In this document: piece by piece, positions 8,266 to 17,808 of the stretch | Numbering within the stretch: position 1 is the first letter of the stretch | How the letters are laid out: each line of letters begins with the position of its first letter | NCBI RefSeq assembly: GCF_020829665.1 | Contig: NZ_JAIVFT010000007.1 | Span: 124,001-188,000 of the forward strand | Origin: Nostoc sp. CHAB 5824 | GTDB lineage: Bacteria; Cyanobacteriota; Cyanobacteriia; Cyanobacteriales; Nostocaceae | DNA: 64,000 nucleotides | Direction: 5' to 3' | Notes under the pieces: generated by a model | The model's input: the letters and a program-made list of their open reading frames with translations, nothing else | What the model was told of the DNA's origin: nothing | Database searches by the model: none | Translations under genes and position numbers: made by a program

Positions 8266-8712
8266 ATGACTCAATCACCAGTAAAAACTCTATATATAAC
8301 AGACTTTGTATTATGGATTGAACAGACTGTGAATAGCTTAAAATCCCAAGATTATAGCAATGTAGACTGGAAAAACTTAATTGAGGAGATAGAAGGATTA
8401 GGGAGGAGAGATAGACGAGAATTAGAAAGTCGTTTGACAACTTTATTTGAACACGCCTTAAAACGGAATTATGTAAATTTGCCAGAATGTTATGGTGGTT
8501 GGGAAGCAACAATTAGCCGCACACAACAGGAATTAAGTTGTATTCTTCGAGATTCCCCTAGTCTGCGTAATTATTCCTTAACTATATGTAATGAATGTTA
8601 TCAAAATGCACATAAAAACATGAGTAAGGAATATGAAACAAAATTTCTTGACAATTGTCCTTTTCCTAATGATGTAGAAACATTATTGAATGAAAGTTTT
8701 TGGTGTTGTTAA
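8266..8712 (+). CDS. DUF29 domain-containing protein, 148 aa
   Basis: Opens with LYITDFVLWIEQTVNSLKSQ and continues with VDWKNLIEEIEGLGRRDRRELESRL, the hallmark of the DUF29 family, which is abundant in cyanobacteria. The C-terminal part keeps the family's cysteine and tryptophan pattern (GWEATISRTQQEL, then NDVETLLNE). Length is normal for the family. The function is unknown; DUF29 genes are often found next to mobile or toxin-antitoxin genes, as here beside a PIN remnant. Confidence 0.93.
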   Translation: MTQSPVKTLYITDFVLWIEQTVNSLKSQDYSNVDWKNLIEEIEGLGRRDRRELESRLTTLFEHALKRNYVNLPECYGGWEATISRTQQELSCILRDSPSLRNYSLTICNECYQNAHKNMSKEYETKFLDNCPFPNDVETLLNESFWCC

Positions 8713-8829
8713 AAACCTATAGTTATTAGTTTTCGGTCATATCTGCATCTATTTTAGCTGAGAGATTGTCTCACCCAGAGGCACAAAAGCGCAGAGAGGA
8801 TTTTGTGCTTTATTTACTTAAAAAAGAAT

Positions 8830-10362
8830 ATGGAAATCAAAAAAATTTGCGTGATTGGAGCTGGAATTAGCGGTCTGGTAGCAGCTAAAACTTTTGTCGA
8901 AGAAGGCTACGACGTTACTGTATTCGAGAAACAAAAAGGACTTGGTGGTATTTGGGAAAAATCTCGAACTTACCCAGGATTAACAACCCAGAGTACGGGT
9001 GACACATATAGTTTTTCAGACTATCCCATGCCTGCATCCTACCCAGAGTGGCCCACAGCAGAGGATATGCGGAATTATCTAGTTTCATACGCCCAGAATT
9101 TTGGAGTTATTGAAAGAATCCGCTTCCAAACGGAAGTTACTAATGTTTCCCGAAAAACTAGAGAACAGCCAGGATGGGTAGTTACCATCAGAATCAAAGA
9201 AGGTAATGGAGGTGAGACAAAAGAGGAACACGAATTTGACTTTGTGCTAGTGTGCAATGGAATATTTAGTTTCCCTAATTTACCTCCTTTACCTGGTATG
9301 GAGGAGTTCGCCGCATCTGGAGGGCAGGTACTCCATTCTACTGAGTTTAACGATGCCTCAATCATTGAGGGTAAGCGGGTAGTGGTAGTGGGTTTTGGCA
9401 AATCTGCCTGCGACATTGCGACTTTGGCGGCGAACACAGCCAAAGAATCCACCCTTGTCTTCCGTCAACCCCAGTGGAAGGTTCCTAGATTTTTCTTGGG
9501 TTTAATAAACCTGAAGTATATTTTATTAACCCGCTTTTCAGAAGCTTGGTTCCCCTACCGTCAGATGGGACGCATTGAAAGATTGCTGCACACTCTGGGT
9601 AAGCCACTAGTGTGGGCTTTTTGGCGCACGAACGAGATGCTGCTACGCCTGCAATTCGGTCTTGATAGCTGCGGCATGTTACCTGAACATCGGATGAATC
9701 AGGTTAACTGTCAAATTAGCATAGCTCCTCCAGATTTCTTCAAATACGTACACTCTGGTAAAATTCAGGCAATTAAAACCAGCATCGCCAAGTTTATCCC
9801 TGATGGTGTGGAATTAGCCAATGGTCAGCAGTTGCAGGCAGATATAGTAATCTTTGGAACAGGATTTAACCAGGAACTTCCCTTTCTCGAAGAAGAATAT
9901 CGCCGACAGATAATCGATGAAGACGGTAATTTTAACCTTTACCGTTATCTGATTCATCCTAATATTCCACAGATGGGTTTTGTTGGCTATAACAGCAGTT
10001 TATATTGTCAGTTAACATCAGAAGTTGGTGCCTGGTGGCTGCTAGAGTATGTCAAAGGCAACTTGTTATTGCCTTCGCCCTCAGAAATGTATCAAGAAAT
10101 GGCAGCAGATATGGATTGGTTGAAAACTCAATACAATAATGTTGTAGCGAGGGCGACATGCATCTCCTCGTTTTCCTTGCGTTATACTGAGCAACTCATG
10201 GAAGATATGGGTGCAAATAATCAGCTTGGTGTCTGGAAGGAGATTTCACAGATTATGATGCCTGTGGATTCATCCCTCTACAACAAACTTCGACAGGAAT
10301 TAAAGTCGCAAAGACTGACAAATATCAATGATTCTCCTAACCAATTAACCAAATCATTGTGA
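8830..10362 (+). CDS. Flavin-containing monooxygenase-like FAD/NAD(P) oxidoreductase
   Basis: A 510-residue flavoprotein. The FAD Rossmann motif GAGISG is at about residue 10, a second dinucleotide site VVGFGKSACDIA lies near 190, and a motif resembling FMO linkers (PGMEEF...VLHSTEF) sits between them. IVIFGTGF near residue 340 is the C-terminal FAD contact typical of FMO and Baeyer-Villiger enzymes. It should oxidise a small nucleophilic or carbonyl substrate with NADPH and O2; the substrate is unknown. I start at the ATG at 8830 because it places the Rossmann strand at the N terminus; an upstream TTG would add nine residues. It converges on the response regulator gene. Confidence 0.88.
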   Translation: MEIKKICVIGAGISGLVAAKTFVEEGYDVTVFEKQKGLGGIWEKSRTYPGLTTQSTGDTYSFSDYPMPASYPEWPTAEDMRNYLVSYAQNFGVIERIRFQTEVTNVSRKTREQPGWVVTIRIKEGNGGETKEEHEFDFVLVCNGIFSFPNLPPLPGMEEFAASGGQVLHSTEFNDASIIEGKRVVVVGFGKSACDIATLAANTAKESTLVFRQPQWKVPRFFLGLINLKYILLTRFSEAWFPYRQMGRIERLLHTLGKPLVWAFWRTNEMLLRLQFGLDSCGMLPEHRMNQVNCQISIAPPDFFKYVHSGKIQAIKTSIAKFIPDGVELANGQQLQADIVIFGTGFNQELPFLEEEYRRQIIDEDGNFNLYRYLIHPNIPQMGFVGYNSSLYCQLTSEVGAWWLLEYVKGNLLLPSPSEMYQEMAADMDWLKTQYNNVVARATCISSFSLRYTEQLMEDMGANNQLGVWKEISQIMMPVDSSLYNKLRQELKSQRLTNINDSPNQLTKSL

Positions 10363-10377
10363 GTTGAAAACAGGCGG

Positions 10378-11076
10378 TTAAACTGACTCTACTGAAGAAG
10401 CACCAAAACGATAGCCTTTGCCGTAGACTGTGTGAATCAGCGTAGTTTCTTTACCTACCTCAATCTTACGGCGCAGCAAACGAATTAATGCCGCGATTAC
10501 ATTACTACTGGGTTGTTCTTCCTCTTGCCACAAATTTTCCATAATCTGGGCATGAGTCATTAGTTGTCCAGTGTGTTCCATAAAGTATTGCAGCAATTGG
10601 CTTTCTTTTTGCGATAGCTCAATTATTCGTCCTTGGCGATAGGCTACTTGATTTTCACAATCGAGTTCTAAATCAGCTACAGTTAAACGTCCGGTGGTGG
10701 TTTCATAGGTTTGGGAACCGGAACGACGCAATAAAGCACGGACTCTAGCTAGTAACTCCCGCAGTTCAAAAGGTTTAACCAAATAGTCGTCAGCACCAGC
10801 ATCCAAACCTTGTACGCGGTCATCTAGAGTATCTTTGGCTGTGAGAAACAGTACGGGAGTAGTTTTGCCTTGGCGTCGCAATTGCTGACAAATTTCTAAC
10901 CCCGTTTTTCCTGGCAGCATCCAATCTAAAATTAGTAAGTCATAACTGCCTGCTTGTGCATGTTCGCTGCCACTTGTGCCATCGTAAGCGGCATCCACAG
11001 TGTAACCCTCACGAGTTAATAAGCGACTCAAGGGTTCAGTTAGTTCAACTTCATCATCAACTAATAAAATTCTCAT
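10378..11076 (-). CDS. OmpR/PhoB-family response regulator
   Basis: A 232-residue two-component regulator. The receiver domain (residues 1-115) has the acidic pair DDE, the phospho-acceptor in [10 protein letters not shown], the switch Thr in FLTAKD and the Lys in YLVKPF. A winged-helix DNA-binding domain follows (about 125-225; [13 protein letters not shown], then [10 protein letters not shown]). The DWMLPG form and overall sequence resemble the RppA/ManR-type regulators of cyanobacteria, which respond to metals or redox state. I use the ATG before RILLVDDE; another ATG lies six codons upstream. No kinase gene is adjacent. It is transcribed divergently from hisG. Confidence 0.93.
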   Translation of the reverse strand: MRILLVDDEVELTEPLSRLLTREGYTVDAAYDGTSGSEHAQAGSYDLLILDWMLPGKTGLEICQQLRRQGKTTPVLFLTAKDTLDDRVQGLDAGADDYLVKPFELRELLARVRALLRRSGSQTYETTTGRLTVADLELDCENQVAYRQGRIIELSQKESQLLQYFMEHTGQLMTHAQIMENLWQEEEQPSSNVIAALIRLLRRKIEVGKETTLIHTVYGKGYRFGASSVESV

Positions 11077-11151
11077 ACTGCTTGTGGTAAGCATATAGAG
11101 ATATTCTCAATATTATTCAACTGCTGGGACGCCAAGGATACTAAAAAAAGA

Positions 11152-11796
11152 ATGCTGACTGTTGCATTACCAAAAGGGGAACTACTTAAAAATAGCATCC
11201 GCTTGCTACAAGCTGTGGGATTAGATTTTAGTGCTTTTTTAGATTCAGGAACTCGTCAACTTCAAATTCTTGATACTAAGGGACTTGCGAAAGCTTTGTT
11301 GGTGCGGGCGCAGGATGTGCCTGTTTATGTGGAATATGGTCAGGCACAATTGGGTATTGTTGGTTACGATGTGTTGCGGGAGAAGCAACCGCAAGTTGCC
11401 CACTTGGTGGATTTGCAGTTTGGGCATTGTCGGATGTCGGTGGCGGTAAAAGCATCCAGTTCTTACCGATCGCCTTTAGATTTACCACCGCATGGTAGAG
11501 TTGCTTCTAAGTATGTGAATTGCGCTCGTGAATATTTTCACAGTCTGGATTTACCTGTGGAAATAGTGCCGTTGTATGGTTCAGTTGAACTAGGCCCGAT
11601 TACTGGAATGTCAGAAGCGATCGTGGATTTGGTTTCTACAGGGCGGACTTTGCGCGAAAATGGTTTGATTGAAATTGCTACTTTGTATGAAAGCACGGCG
11701 CGGTTAATTGCCCATCCTCTGAGTTACCGCCTGAACACGGGTAATTTAAGTGATGTAATTGCCAAGCTGCGAGAAACCGTTTTAGTAAAGGTCTAA
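11152..11796 (+). CDS. hisG: ATP phosphoribosyltransferase, short form (HisG)
   Basis: Catalyses the first step of histidine synthesis, joining ATP and PRPP. At 214 residues it is the short form, which lacks the regulatory ACT-like C-terminal domain and needs HisZ as partner; no hisZ lies in this window. Diagnostic motifs are LPKGELL at the N terminus, [24 protein letters not shown], and [14 protein letters not shown], which binds the PRPP phosphate. The gene stands alone, opposite the response regulator, with about 75 bp between the two starts. Confidence 0.96.
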   Translation: MLTVALPKGELLKNSIRLLQAVGLDFSAFLDSGTRQLQILDTKGLAKALLVRAQDVPVYVEYGQAQLGIVGYDVLREKQPQVAHLVDLQFGHCRMSVAVKASSSYRSPLDLPPHGRVASKYVNCAREYFHSLDLPVEIVPLYGSVELGPITGMSEAIVDLVSTGRTLRENGLIEIATLYESTARLIAHPLSYRLNTGNLSDVIAKLRETVLVKV

Positions 11797-12367
11797 TAGT
11801 AGTCCTGTCAAGGTGACGTAATTTATTTATCGAATAGCCCAAAGAAACCTCACCCTGGTTTTGCTTGTGCAAAACCTGTCCCTCTCCTTAGTAAAGAGAG
11901 GGATGTCCGTCAGGACAGGGTGAGGTTTTAAAGACCAGCAGATAGTCTAGAACAATTAAATCTCATCATGCAGACTAAATTTGTTTACACTAGAATTACT
12001 GCAATGTCTACGACGGGCGATTCGGCGTCGCAATAACTTACTTTGCGGCGTAGATAGAGAATAGCTTGCTACTAAGCATCACTTTTAATGTGAATGTAGC
12101 ATTTTGACAAAATTTAACAGATTTCCCTGAACAGCCAGAAGCGGGGAAAAGACTAAGCTGATGCGCGTCTAAAGTATTATAAACACTCTATTGGGTCGTT
12201 AACTGTTGACTGTTGACTGTTGAGGGGTTTTCAGTCATCAGTCATCAGGTAAATGTACAAATTAAATGCGTAACAGCTTAATAATTATTAAAAAAGGTTA
12301 AGCTATTCTTGAGATAGCCACTCTACTAACTGAATATTACGTTTAGATTTTTTATTAAGAAAAGTTA
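11797..12367. other. Spacer with hairpin and interspersed repeats
   Basis: No gene is visible. An imperfect inverted repeat spans about 11848-11930 (CCTCACCCTG...CAGGGTGAGG) with an inner CCCTCTC/GAGAGGG stem; a related block occurs at 27129-27200. A 'tctacgacgggcgattcggcgtcg' type repeat lies near 12006. A diverged copy of the spacer repeat seen at 7601 lies at about 12191-12275 (gttgactgttgactgttga). The hairpin may terminate hisG. Confidence 0.55.
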
Positions 12368-14926
12368 ATGAAAGCTGGATACATTGATACAGAAATGGCG
12401 AGGCTAAATGCCCTCCGTCAGTATCAAATTCTTGACACTGAACCTGAAGAAGCCTACGACAATCTTGCTCAGTTAGCGGCATTTATTTGTGGCACTTCCA
12501 TATCCTTAGTAAATTTCATTGATGAAAACCGTCAGTGGTTTAAGGCAAAAGTAGGTTTAGATGTATCAGAAATGCCCCGGTGTGTTGGGTTATCTTACCT
12601 TTGCCAAGAGCGGCGTAATGTTGTGGTGATTCCTGATACCCTAGCTGATGAAACCTTGGCAAATAATTCGGTAGTAACTGGCTATCCATATATACGATTT
12701 TATGCAGGTGTACCCCTAATTACTCCTAAGGGAGATATGCTGGGAACTCTGTGTGTAATTGACCAAGCTCCAAAAGAATTGAGCCAAAAACAAGTGGAGG
12801 CGCTTGTCGCTCTGAGTCGCTTGGTAATTGACCAATTAGAACTCAGGCGTCATGTAACTGAGGTATCTCAAATTAGCGAGAAGCTCGTGGCGCACGAGCA
12901 AGCAGCATATGCCGAGTCAGAATTGGCCAGAATCCGTATTACTAATTTGCTCGAAAGCATCACTGATGCGTTTTTTGCCTTAGATAAAAAGTGGCGATTT
13001 ACCTACATTAATGGTCAAGCAGAACGGCTGTTGCAAAAAACCCAGAATGAGCTTTTGGGTAAAAACATCTGGGAGGTATTTCCAAAAACCATCGACACGA
13101 CATTCTATCGTGAGTATCACAGAGCAATCTTGGAACAGGTGAGTGTGGAATTTGAGGAGTTTTATCCGTCACTAAACTGCTGGTTTCAAGTCCACGCCTA
13201 TCCTGCAAAAGACGGCTTGTCTGTTTATTTTCAAGACATTACTGAACGACGGCGAACAGCACAAGCACTACGGGAGAGTGAACAACGTTGGCAATTAGCA
13301 TTAAATGGTAATAATGATGGTATTTGGGACTGGAACCTGAAGACTAATGAAGTGTTCTTCTCAACTCGGTGGAAGGAAATGCTCGGTTATAAAGACCACG
13401 AAGTTTCCAACGGTTGGGATGAATGGACAAAACGAATCCATCCCGATGAGCGAGATTGGGTACTTCAAGCTTTCCAAAACCACTTTGCCAAGAAAACACC
13501 GTTTTATGTCTGTGAATATCGAGTCCAGTGCCAAGACGGCAACTATAAATGGATTCTAGATCGAGGACAGGCACTTTGGGACGCATTGGGTGATATAGTT
13601 CGCATGGTGGGTTCTTATACTGATATCACAGATCGCAAGCAGGCAGATGAAGAATTAAAGTGGCAGAATTTGCGATCGCAACTATTTTCCGAAATCACCC
13701 TGAAAATTCGAGAATCTTTACGAATAGACGAAATCCTCCAAACCACAGTCACTGAGGTACAAAAACTACTACAAGCTGACCGAGTTTTAATTTTTCAACT
13801 GGAGGCTGATGGTTCGGGAACAGTAGTACAAGAGGCGGTGCTACCTGGTTGGCCTGTAATTCTAGGAAAAAATATTTTTGACCCCTGCTTTAAAGAAGAA
13901 TACATAGAAAGATATCGCCAGGGCAGAGTCAGTGCGATGGAAGACGTTGAAACCGCTCACATTCAACCATGCCATCGAGAATTTCTTCAGCAGTTTGCTA
14001 TCAAGGCTAACCTGGTAGTGCCAATTATTGTCAGAGAAAATATTTGGGGTTTATTGCTGGCTCATCAGTGTGCCACACCTCGACGGTGGAATAACTTTGA
14101 GACGGAATTGTTACAGCAATTAGCTAACCAAATTGGCATTGCTTTATCTCAAGCGCAACTACTAGAAAAAGAAAGCCAGCAAAGTCAGGAACTTGCTCGT
14201 TCCAATGCGGAATTAGAACAGTTTGCCTATGTGGCTTCCCATGACTTGCAAGAGCCGTTGCGGATGGTAACGAGTTATTTACAACTATTAGAGCGAAGAT
14301 ACAAAAATCAACTAGATGCCAATGCCGATCAGTTTATCAACTACGCAGTAGATGGGGCGCGGCGGATGCAGACCCTAATCAATGATTTGTTGAACTATTC
14401 CCGCGTTAGCAGCCGTGGACAACCCTTTATACCAGTAAATTGTAGTGTTGTTTTAGAACAGGCGATCGCTAATCTCCAACTTGCGATCGCGGATAGTCAG
14501 GCAGTTGTCACTCATGATACTCTACCTGAAGTGAGGGCTGATGCTACCCAACTGACACAAGTATTTCAAAACCTGATTGGCAATGCAATCAAGTTTTGCC
14601 AAAATCAGCAGCCCCGAATTCACATTGGGGTAAGGAAGCCAGATGCAAATTCAGATTGGAGTTTAAATGTTATCCCGTCGGCAGATGAATGGTTGTTCTG
14701 GGTACGCGATAATGGTATTGGTTTGGAATCCCAGTATGCTGAACGTATTTTTATAATTTTTCAGCGCTTGCACGGTAGAGACAAGTATCCCGGTACTGGA
14801 ATTGGTCTGGCAATTTGTAAAAAAATTATAGAACGCCACGGCGGCCGGATCTGGGTTGAGTCGAAACCGGGTCAAGGCTCGACTTTCTACTTCACAATTC
14901 CAGATAGAGCAGGTAAGCAATCGTGA
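12368..14926 (+). CDS. GAF-PAS-PAS-GAF sensor histidine kinase with candidate bilin-binding GAF
   Basis: An 852-residue soluble kinase. GAF1 lies at about residues 25-170, two PAS domains at about 190-430 (the second with the PAC-type end SYTDITDRK), GAF2 at about 450-620, HisKA at 640-705 (ASHDLQEPLRM) and HATPase at about 750-845 (NLIGNAIKF, DNGIGL, GTGIGLAIC all intact). GAF2 carries DPCF (Cys507) and PCH (Cys535), spaced 28 residues, the arrangement known from DXCF-type cyanobacteriochromes such as TePixJ. It is coupled by a GTGA overlap to a single-domain response regulator and then to a hybrid kinase, so it probably starts a phosphorelay. Bilin binding is inferred, not shown. Confidence 0.92.
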   Translation: MKAGYIDTEMARLNALRQYQILDTEPEEAYDNLAQLAAFICGTSISLVNFIDENRQWFKAKVGLDVSEMPRCVGLSYLCQERRNVVVIPDTLADETLANNSVVTGYPYIRFYAGVPLITPKGDMLGTLCVIDQAPKELSQKQVEALVALSRLVIDQLELRRHVTEVSQISEKLVAHEQAAYAESELARIRITNLLESITDAFFALDKKWRFTYINGQAERLLQKTQNELLGKNIWEVFPKTIDTTFYREYHRAILEQVSVEFEEFYPSLNCWFQVHAYPAKDGLSVYFQDITERRRTAQALRESEQRWQLALNGNNDGIWDWNLKTNEVFFSTRWKEMLGYKDHEVSNGWDEWTKRIHPDERDWVLQAFQNHFAKKTPFYVCEYRVQCQDGNYKWILDRGQALWDALGDIVRMVGSYTDITDRKQADEELKWQNLRSQLFSEITLKIRESLRIDEILQTTVTEVQKLLQADRVLIFQLEADGSGTVVQEAVLPGWPVILGKNIFDPCFKEEYIERYRQGRVSAMEDVETAHIQPCHREFLQQFAIKANLVVPIIVRENIWGLLLAHQCATPRRWNNFETELLQQLANQIGIALSQAQLLEKESQQSQELARSNAELEQFAYVASHDLQEPLRMVTSYLQLLERRYKNQLDANADQFINYAVDGARRMQTLINDLLNYSRVSSRGQPFIPVNCSVVLEQAIANLQLAIADSQAVVTHDTLPEVRADATQLTQVFQNLIGNAIKFCQNQQPRIHIGVRKPDANSDWSLNVIPSADEWLFWVRDNGIGLESQYAERIFIIFQRLHGRDKYPGTGIGLAICKKIIERHGGRIWVESKPGQGSTFYFTIPDRAGKQS

Positions 14927-15369
14927 AAACCATAACAGCGATTATGCCTATTGAGGTTTTGTTGGTAGAGGACAATGCTGGCGATGCCCAACTCACACGT
15001 ATCGCCCTAGAAGATAGTAAAATATCGATTCACCTAAACGTAGTTGAAGATGGTGTGGAGGCAATGGCATTCTTGCGAAAACAAGAAAAATATGGTAAGG
15101 TAGCCCATCCAGATATTGTGCTACTTGATTTGAACCTCCCCAGAAAAGATGGGCGGGAAGTACTGGCAGAAATAAAAGCAGATGAAAAGCTTAGGCGAAT
15201 TCCTGTAGTAGTTCTGACAACTTCCCAAGCTGAAGAAGACATCCTCAAAGCTTATAACCTTGCTGCCAACTGTTACATAACTAAGCCGGTAGATTTCGAT
15301 CAATTTGTTAAAATTGTCCAATCAATAGAAAATTTTTGGTTTGCGATCGTAAAACTGCCACCGGAGTAG
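14923..15369 (+). CDS. Rcp1-like single-domain response regulator
   Basis: A 148-residue receiver without an output domain, of the kind paired with cyanobacterial phytochrome-like kinases. Motifs are LLVEDNAGDAQL at the N terminus, VLLDLNLPRKDG with the phospho-acceptor Asp, VLTTS and YITKPVDF. The GTG start overlaps the kinase stop by four bases (GTGA), which indicates translational coupling; an internal ATG seven codons later, just before PIEVLLVEDN, is an alternative start. The next kinase gene follows after five bases. It most likely takes phosphate from the upstream kinase and may pass it to the downstream hybrid kinase. Confidence 0.93.
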   Translation: MKTITAIMPIEVLLVEDNAGDAQLTRIALEDSKISIHLNVVEDGVEAMAFLRKQEKYGKVAHPDIVLLDLNLPRKDGREVLAEIKADEKLRRIPVVVLTTSQAEEDILKAYNLAANCYITKPVDFDQFVKIVQSIENFWFAIVKLPPE

Positions 15370-15374
15370 TGGAA

Positions 15375-17654
15375 ATGGCAGGTAAAAATATTAAAGTTTT
15401 GTTAGTAGAAGATAACCCTGGTGATGTCTTTTTATTACAGGAGTTTTTAAAAGAAGTTACCACAGTTGTAGTTGATTTAATACCCGTTGAGAAGCTTTCC
15501 GAAGCACTCATCTACCTAGCAAAGGAAATTTTTGATGTAATTTTGTTAGACCTCTCGCTGCCAGATAGCCAGGGGCTGGAAACTTTTGTCATTGCTCACC
15601 ATCAAGCAAAAGCCACTCCGATAATTGTGCTGACGGGTATAGACGATGAAACCCTGGCAATTAGGGCAATGCAAGAAGGAGCGCAGGATTATTTGGTAAA
15701 AGGGCAAGTAACTGGCGACTTGCTAGTGCGCTCCATGCGTTATGCCATCGAACGTCAACGCGCAGACGACGCACTGCGCCATAGTGAGGAGCGATTTCGG
15801 GTGGCGCTCAAAAACTCTCCCATCTTTGTCTACAACCAAGATACGGAGTTACGCTACACCTGGGTTTACAATCCCTCCTATGGATTGACAATTGAGGAAA
15901 TATTGGGCAAGCAAGATTTGGATATTATCCCAGTTGAAGATGCTCAATGTCTCACCAGAATTAAACGTGGGGTGTTAACCACTGGCATAGGAACACGAGA
16001 GGAAGTATCAATTACAATCAAAGATACAACTCGATATTACGATTTGACAGTTGAGCCATTGCGGAACGAGTTGCAAGAAGTTGTGGGTGTGACATGCGCC
16101 AGTATTGATATTAGCGAACGACAAGCTGCACTACGCGAACGCAAATTGGCAGAAGAAAAAATCCGCGAACAAGCAGCATTACTTGATGTCACCACAGATG
16201 CCATTTGCGTGCGAGATTTAAACAATCAAATTATCTTCTGGAACAAAGGCGCAGAAACACTTTTCGGTTGGCGAGCTACAGAGGTTTGGGGCAAAAATGC
16301 TAGTGAGCTTTTGTATGACGAACCTTCACCAGAAATCGAAGCGGCTCTGTTGCAAGCTATGAGTAAAGGTAAGTGGCAGGGAGAGTTAACTAAACTTACT
16401 AAAATGGACAAGGAAATCCTTGTTGCTAGTCGCTGGAGTCTGGTGTGCGATGAACAAGGGAAACCCAAATCAATTCTCACCGTTGATACAGATATTACCG
16501 AGAAAAAACACCTAGAAGCCCAATTGTTTCGCGCTCAACGCCTGGAAAGTATTGGCACTTTAGCTAGTGGCATTGCTCACGACCTCAACAATATCCTGAC
16601 ACCGATTTTGGCAGGAGCGCAACTGCTACCGCTCAAATTTCCCGATGCAGATGAGCGGACTCGCCATCTACTGGAGATTTTGGAAATCAACGCTAGACGC
16701 GGTGCTGATTTAGTTAAACAGGTGCTGTCCTTTGCGCGGGGTGTAGAAGGGAAGCGCATCACTTTGCAACTCAGACATCTGATTGTGGAACTTGCCAAAA
16801 TTCTCAAAGAGACATTTCCCAAATCCATAGAAATCAGCACTGATGTACCGCAGGGTTTGTGGATGGTTTCTGGAGATAGCACTCAACTACATCAAGTGCT
16901 GATGAACCTCTGCGTTAATGCCCGCGATGCTATGGCTAATGGTGGTACTTTGAGTATCTCTGCCGAGAATCTGTTAATTGACGAAAATTATGCCCGCATG
17001 AACCTAGAAGCCAAGCAGGGGACTTACATAGTAATTACTGTCTCCGATACTGGAATCGGGATTCCTAGAGAAATCTTAGATAGAATTTTCGAGCCATTCT
17101 TTACGACAAAAGATGTGGGAAAAGGGACAGGTTTAGGCCTTTCCACCGTGCTGGGGATAATTAAAAGCCACGGAGGGTTTGTCAACGTGTATAGCGAACC
17201 AGGAAGTGGCACTAGGTTTAAGGTTTACTTACCAGCAGTCGAAGGAATGGAAACACTCACTCCAGAAGAATTACCACCACAAACAGGACATGGAGAATGG
17301 ATTTTGGTTGTGGATGATGAAGCCGCCATTCAAGAAATTACGAGAACGTCACTAGAAGCTCACAACTATAAAACCTTAATTGCTAGTGATGGCATTGAGG
17401 CGATCGCACTGTACGCTAAAAATAGGGATAAAATTAGTGCCGTACTAATGGATATTATGCTGCCCTCGCTAGATGGTTTAACTGCCATCCGTACCCTGCG
17501 AAAAATCAACCCTCAAGTCAGAATTATTGCCAGCAGTGGACTTATGTCTGACAATAAGCTCAGTGCAGTAGCTGCTATTGGTGTCAATACGTTTTTGTCG
17601 AAGCCCTATACTGTCAACGAATTATTGCTTTCTTTACAGAAAGTACTATCGTGA
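15375..17654 (+). CDS. REC-PAS-PAS-HisKA-HATPase-REC hybrid histidine kinase
   Basis: A 759-residue hybrid kinase. The N-terminal receiver (residues 1-125) has VLLVEDNPGD and VILLDLSLPD with the acceptor Asp. Two PAS domains lie at about 135-265 and 270-385. The HisKA box is GIAHDLNNIL, and the HATPase has NLCVNARDAM, DTGIGIP and GTGLGLS. A C-terminal receiver (about 640-759; WILVVDDE, AVLMDIMLP, LSKPY) completes it. The ATG at 15375 is chosen because GGAG lies nine bases upstream and the receiver then begins at once. Receiver domains at both ends imply a multistep relay with the two preceding genes. No output regulator is encoded next to it. Confidence 0.94.
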   Translation: MAGKNIKVLLVEDNPGDVFLLQEFLKEVTTVVVDLIPVEKLSEALIYLAKEIFDVILLDLSLPDSQGLETFVIAHHQAKATPIIVLTGIDDETLAIRAMQEGAQDYLVKGQVTGDLLVRSMRYAIERQRADDALRHSEERFRVALKNSPIFVYNQDTELRYTWVYNPSYGLTIEEILGKQDLDIIPVEDAQCLTRIKRGVLTTGIGTREEVSITIKDTTRYYDLTVEPLRNELQEVVGVTCASIDISERQAALRERKLAEEKIREQAALLDVTTDAICVRDLNNQIIFWNKGAETLFGWRATEVWGKNASELLYDEPSPEIEAALLQAMSKGKWQGELTKLTKMDKEILVASRWSLVCDEQGKPKSILTVDTDITEKKHLEAQLFRAQRLESIGTLASGIAHDLNNILTPILAGAQLLPLKFPDADERTRHLLEILEINARRGADLVKQVLSFARGVEGKRITLQLRHLIVELAKILKETFPKSIEISTDVPQGLWMVSGDSTQLHQVLMNLCVNARDAMANGGTLSISAENLLIDENYARMNLEAKQGTYIVITVSDTGIGIPREILDRIFEPFFTTKDVGKGTGLGLSTVLGIIKSHGGFVNVYSEPGSGTRFKVYLPAVEGMETLTPEELPPQTGHGEWILVVDDEAAIQEITRTSLEAHNYKTLIASDGIEAIALYAKNRDKISAVLMDIMLPSLDGLTAIRTLRKINPQVRIIASSGLMSDNKLSAVAAIGVNTFLSKPYTVNELLLSLQKVLS

Positions 17655-17808
17655 GTCAAGTAAGTACGTAAGTAAGTTGAGAACTATAAGTACAAAATGC
17701 TGCTTTATTGATGTGAGTGCAAATTGCCTGGATTTGATATGATTGAGCATCGGCTAACACACTTCTCTTACCGATACTCACTTATGCGTTCAGCTTGGCT
17801 AAATCAAT

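Noticed and set aside
8264..8512. 82-codon minus frame opposite the DUF29 gene
   Set aside because: It is antisense to a clear DUF29 coding region and has no family features.
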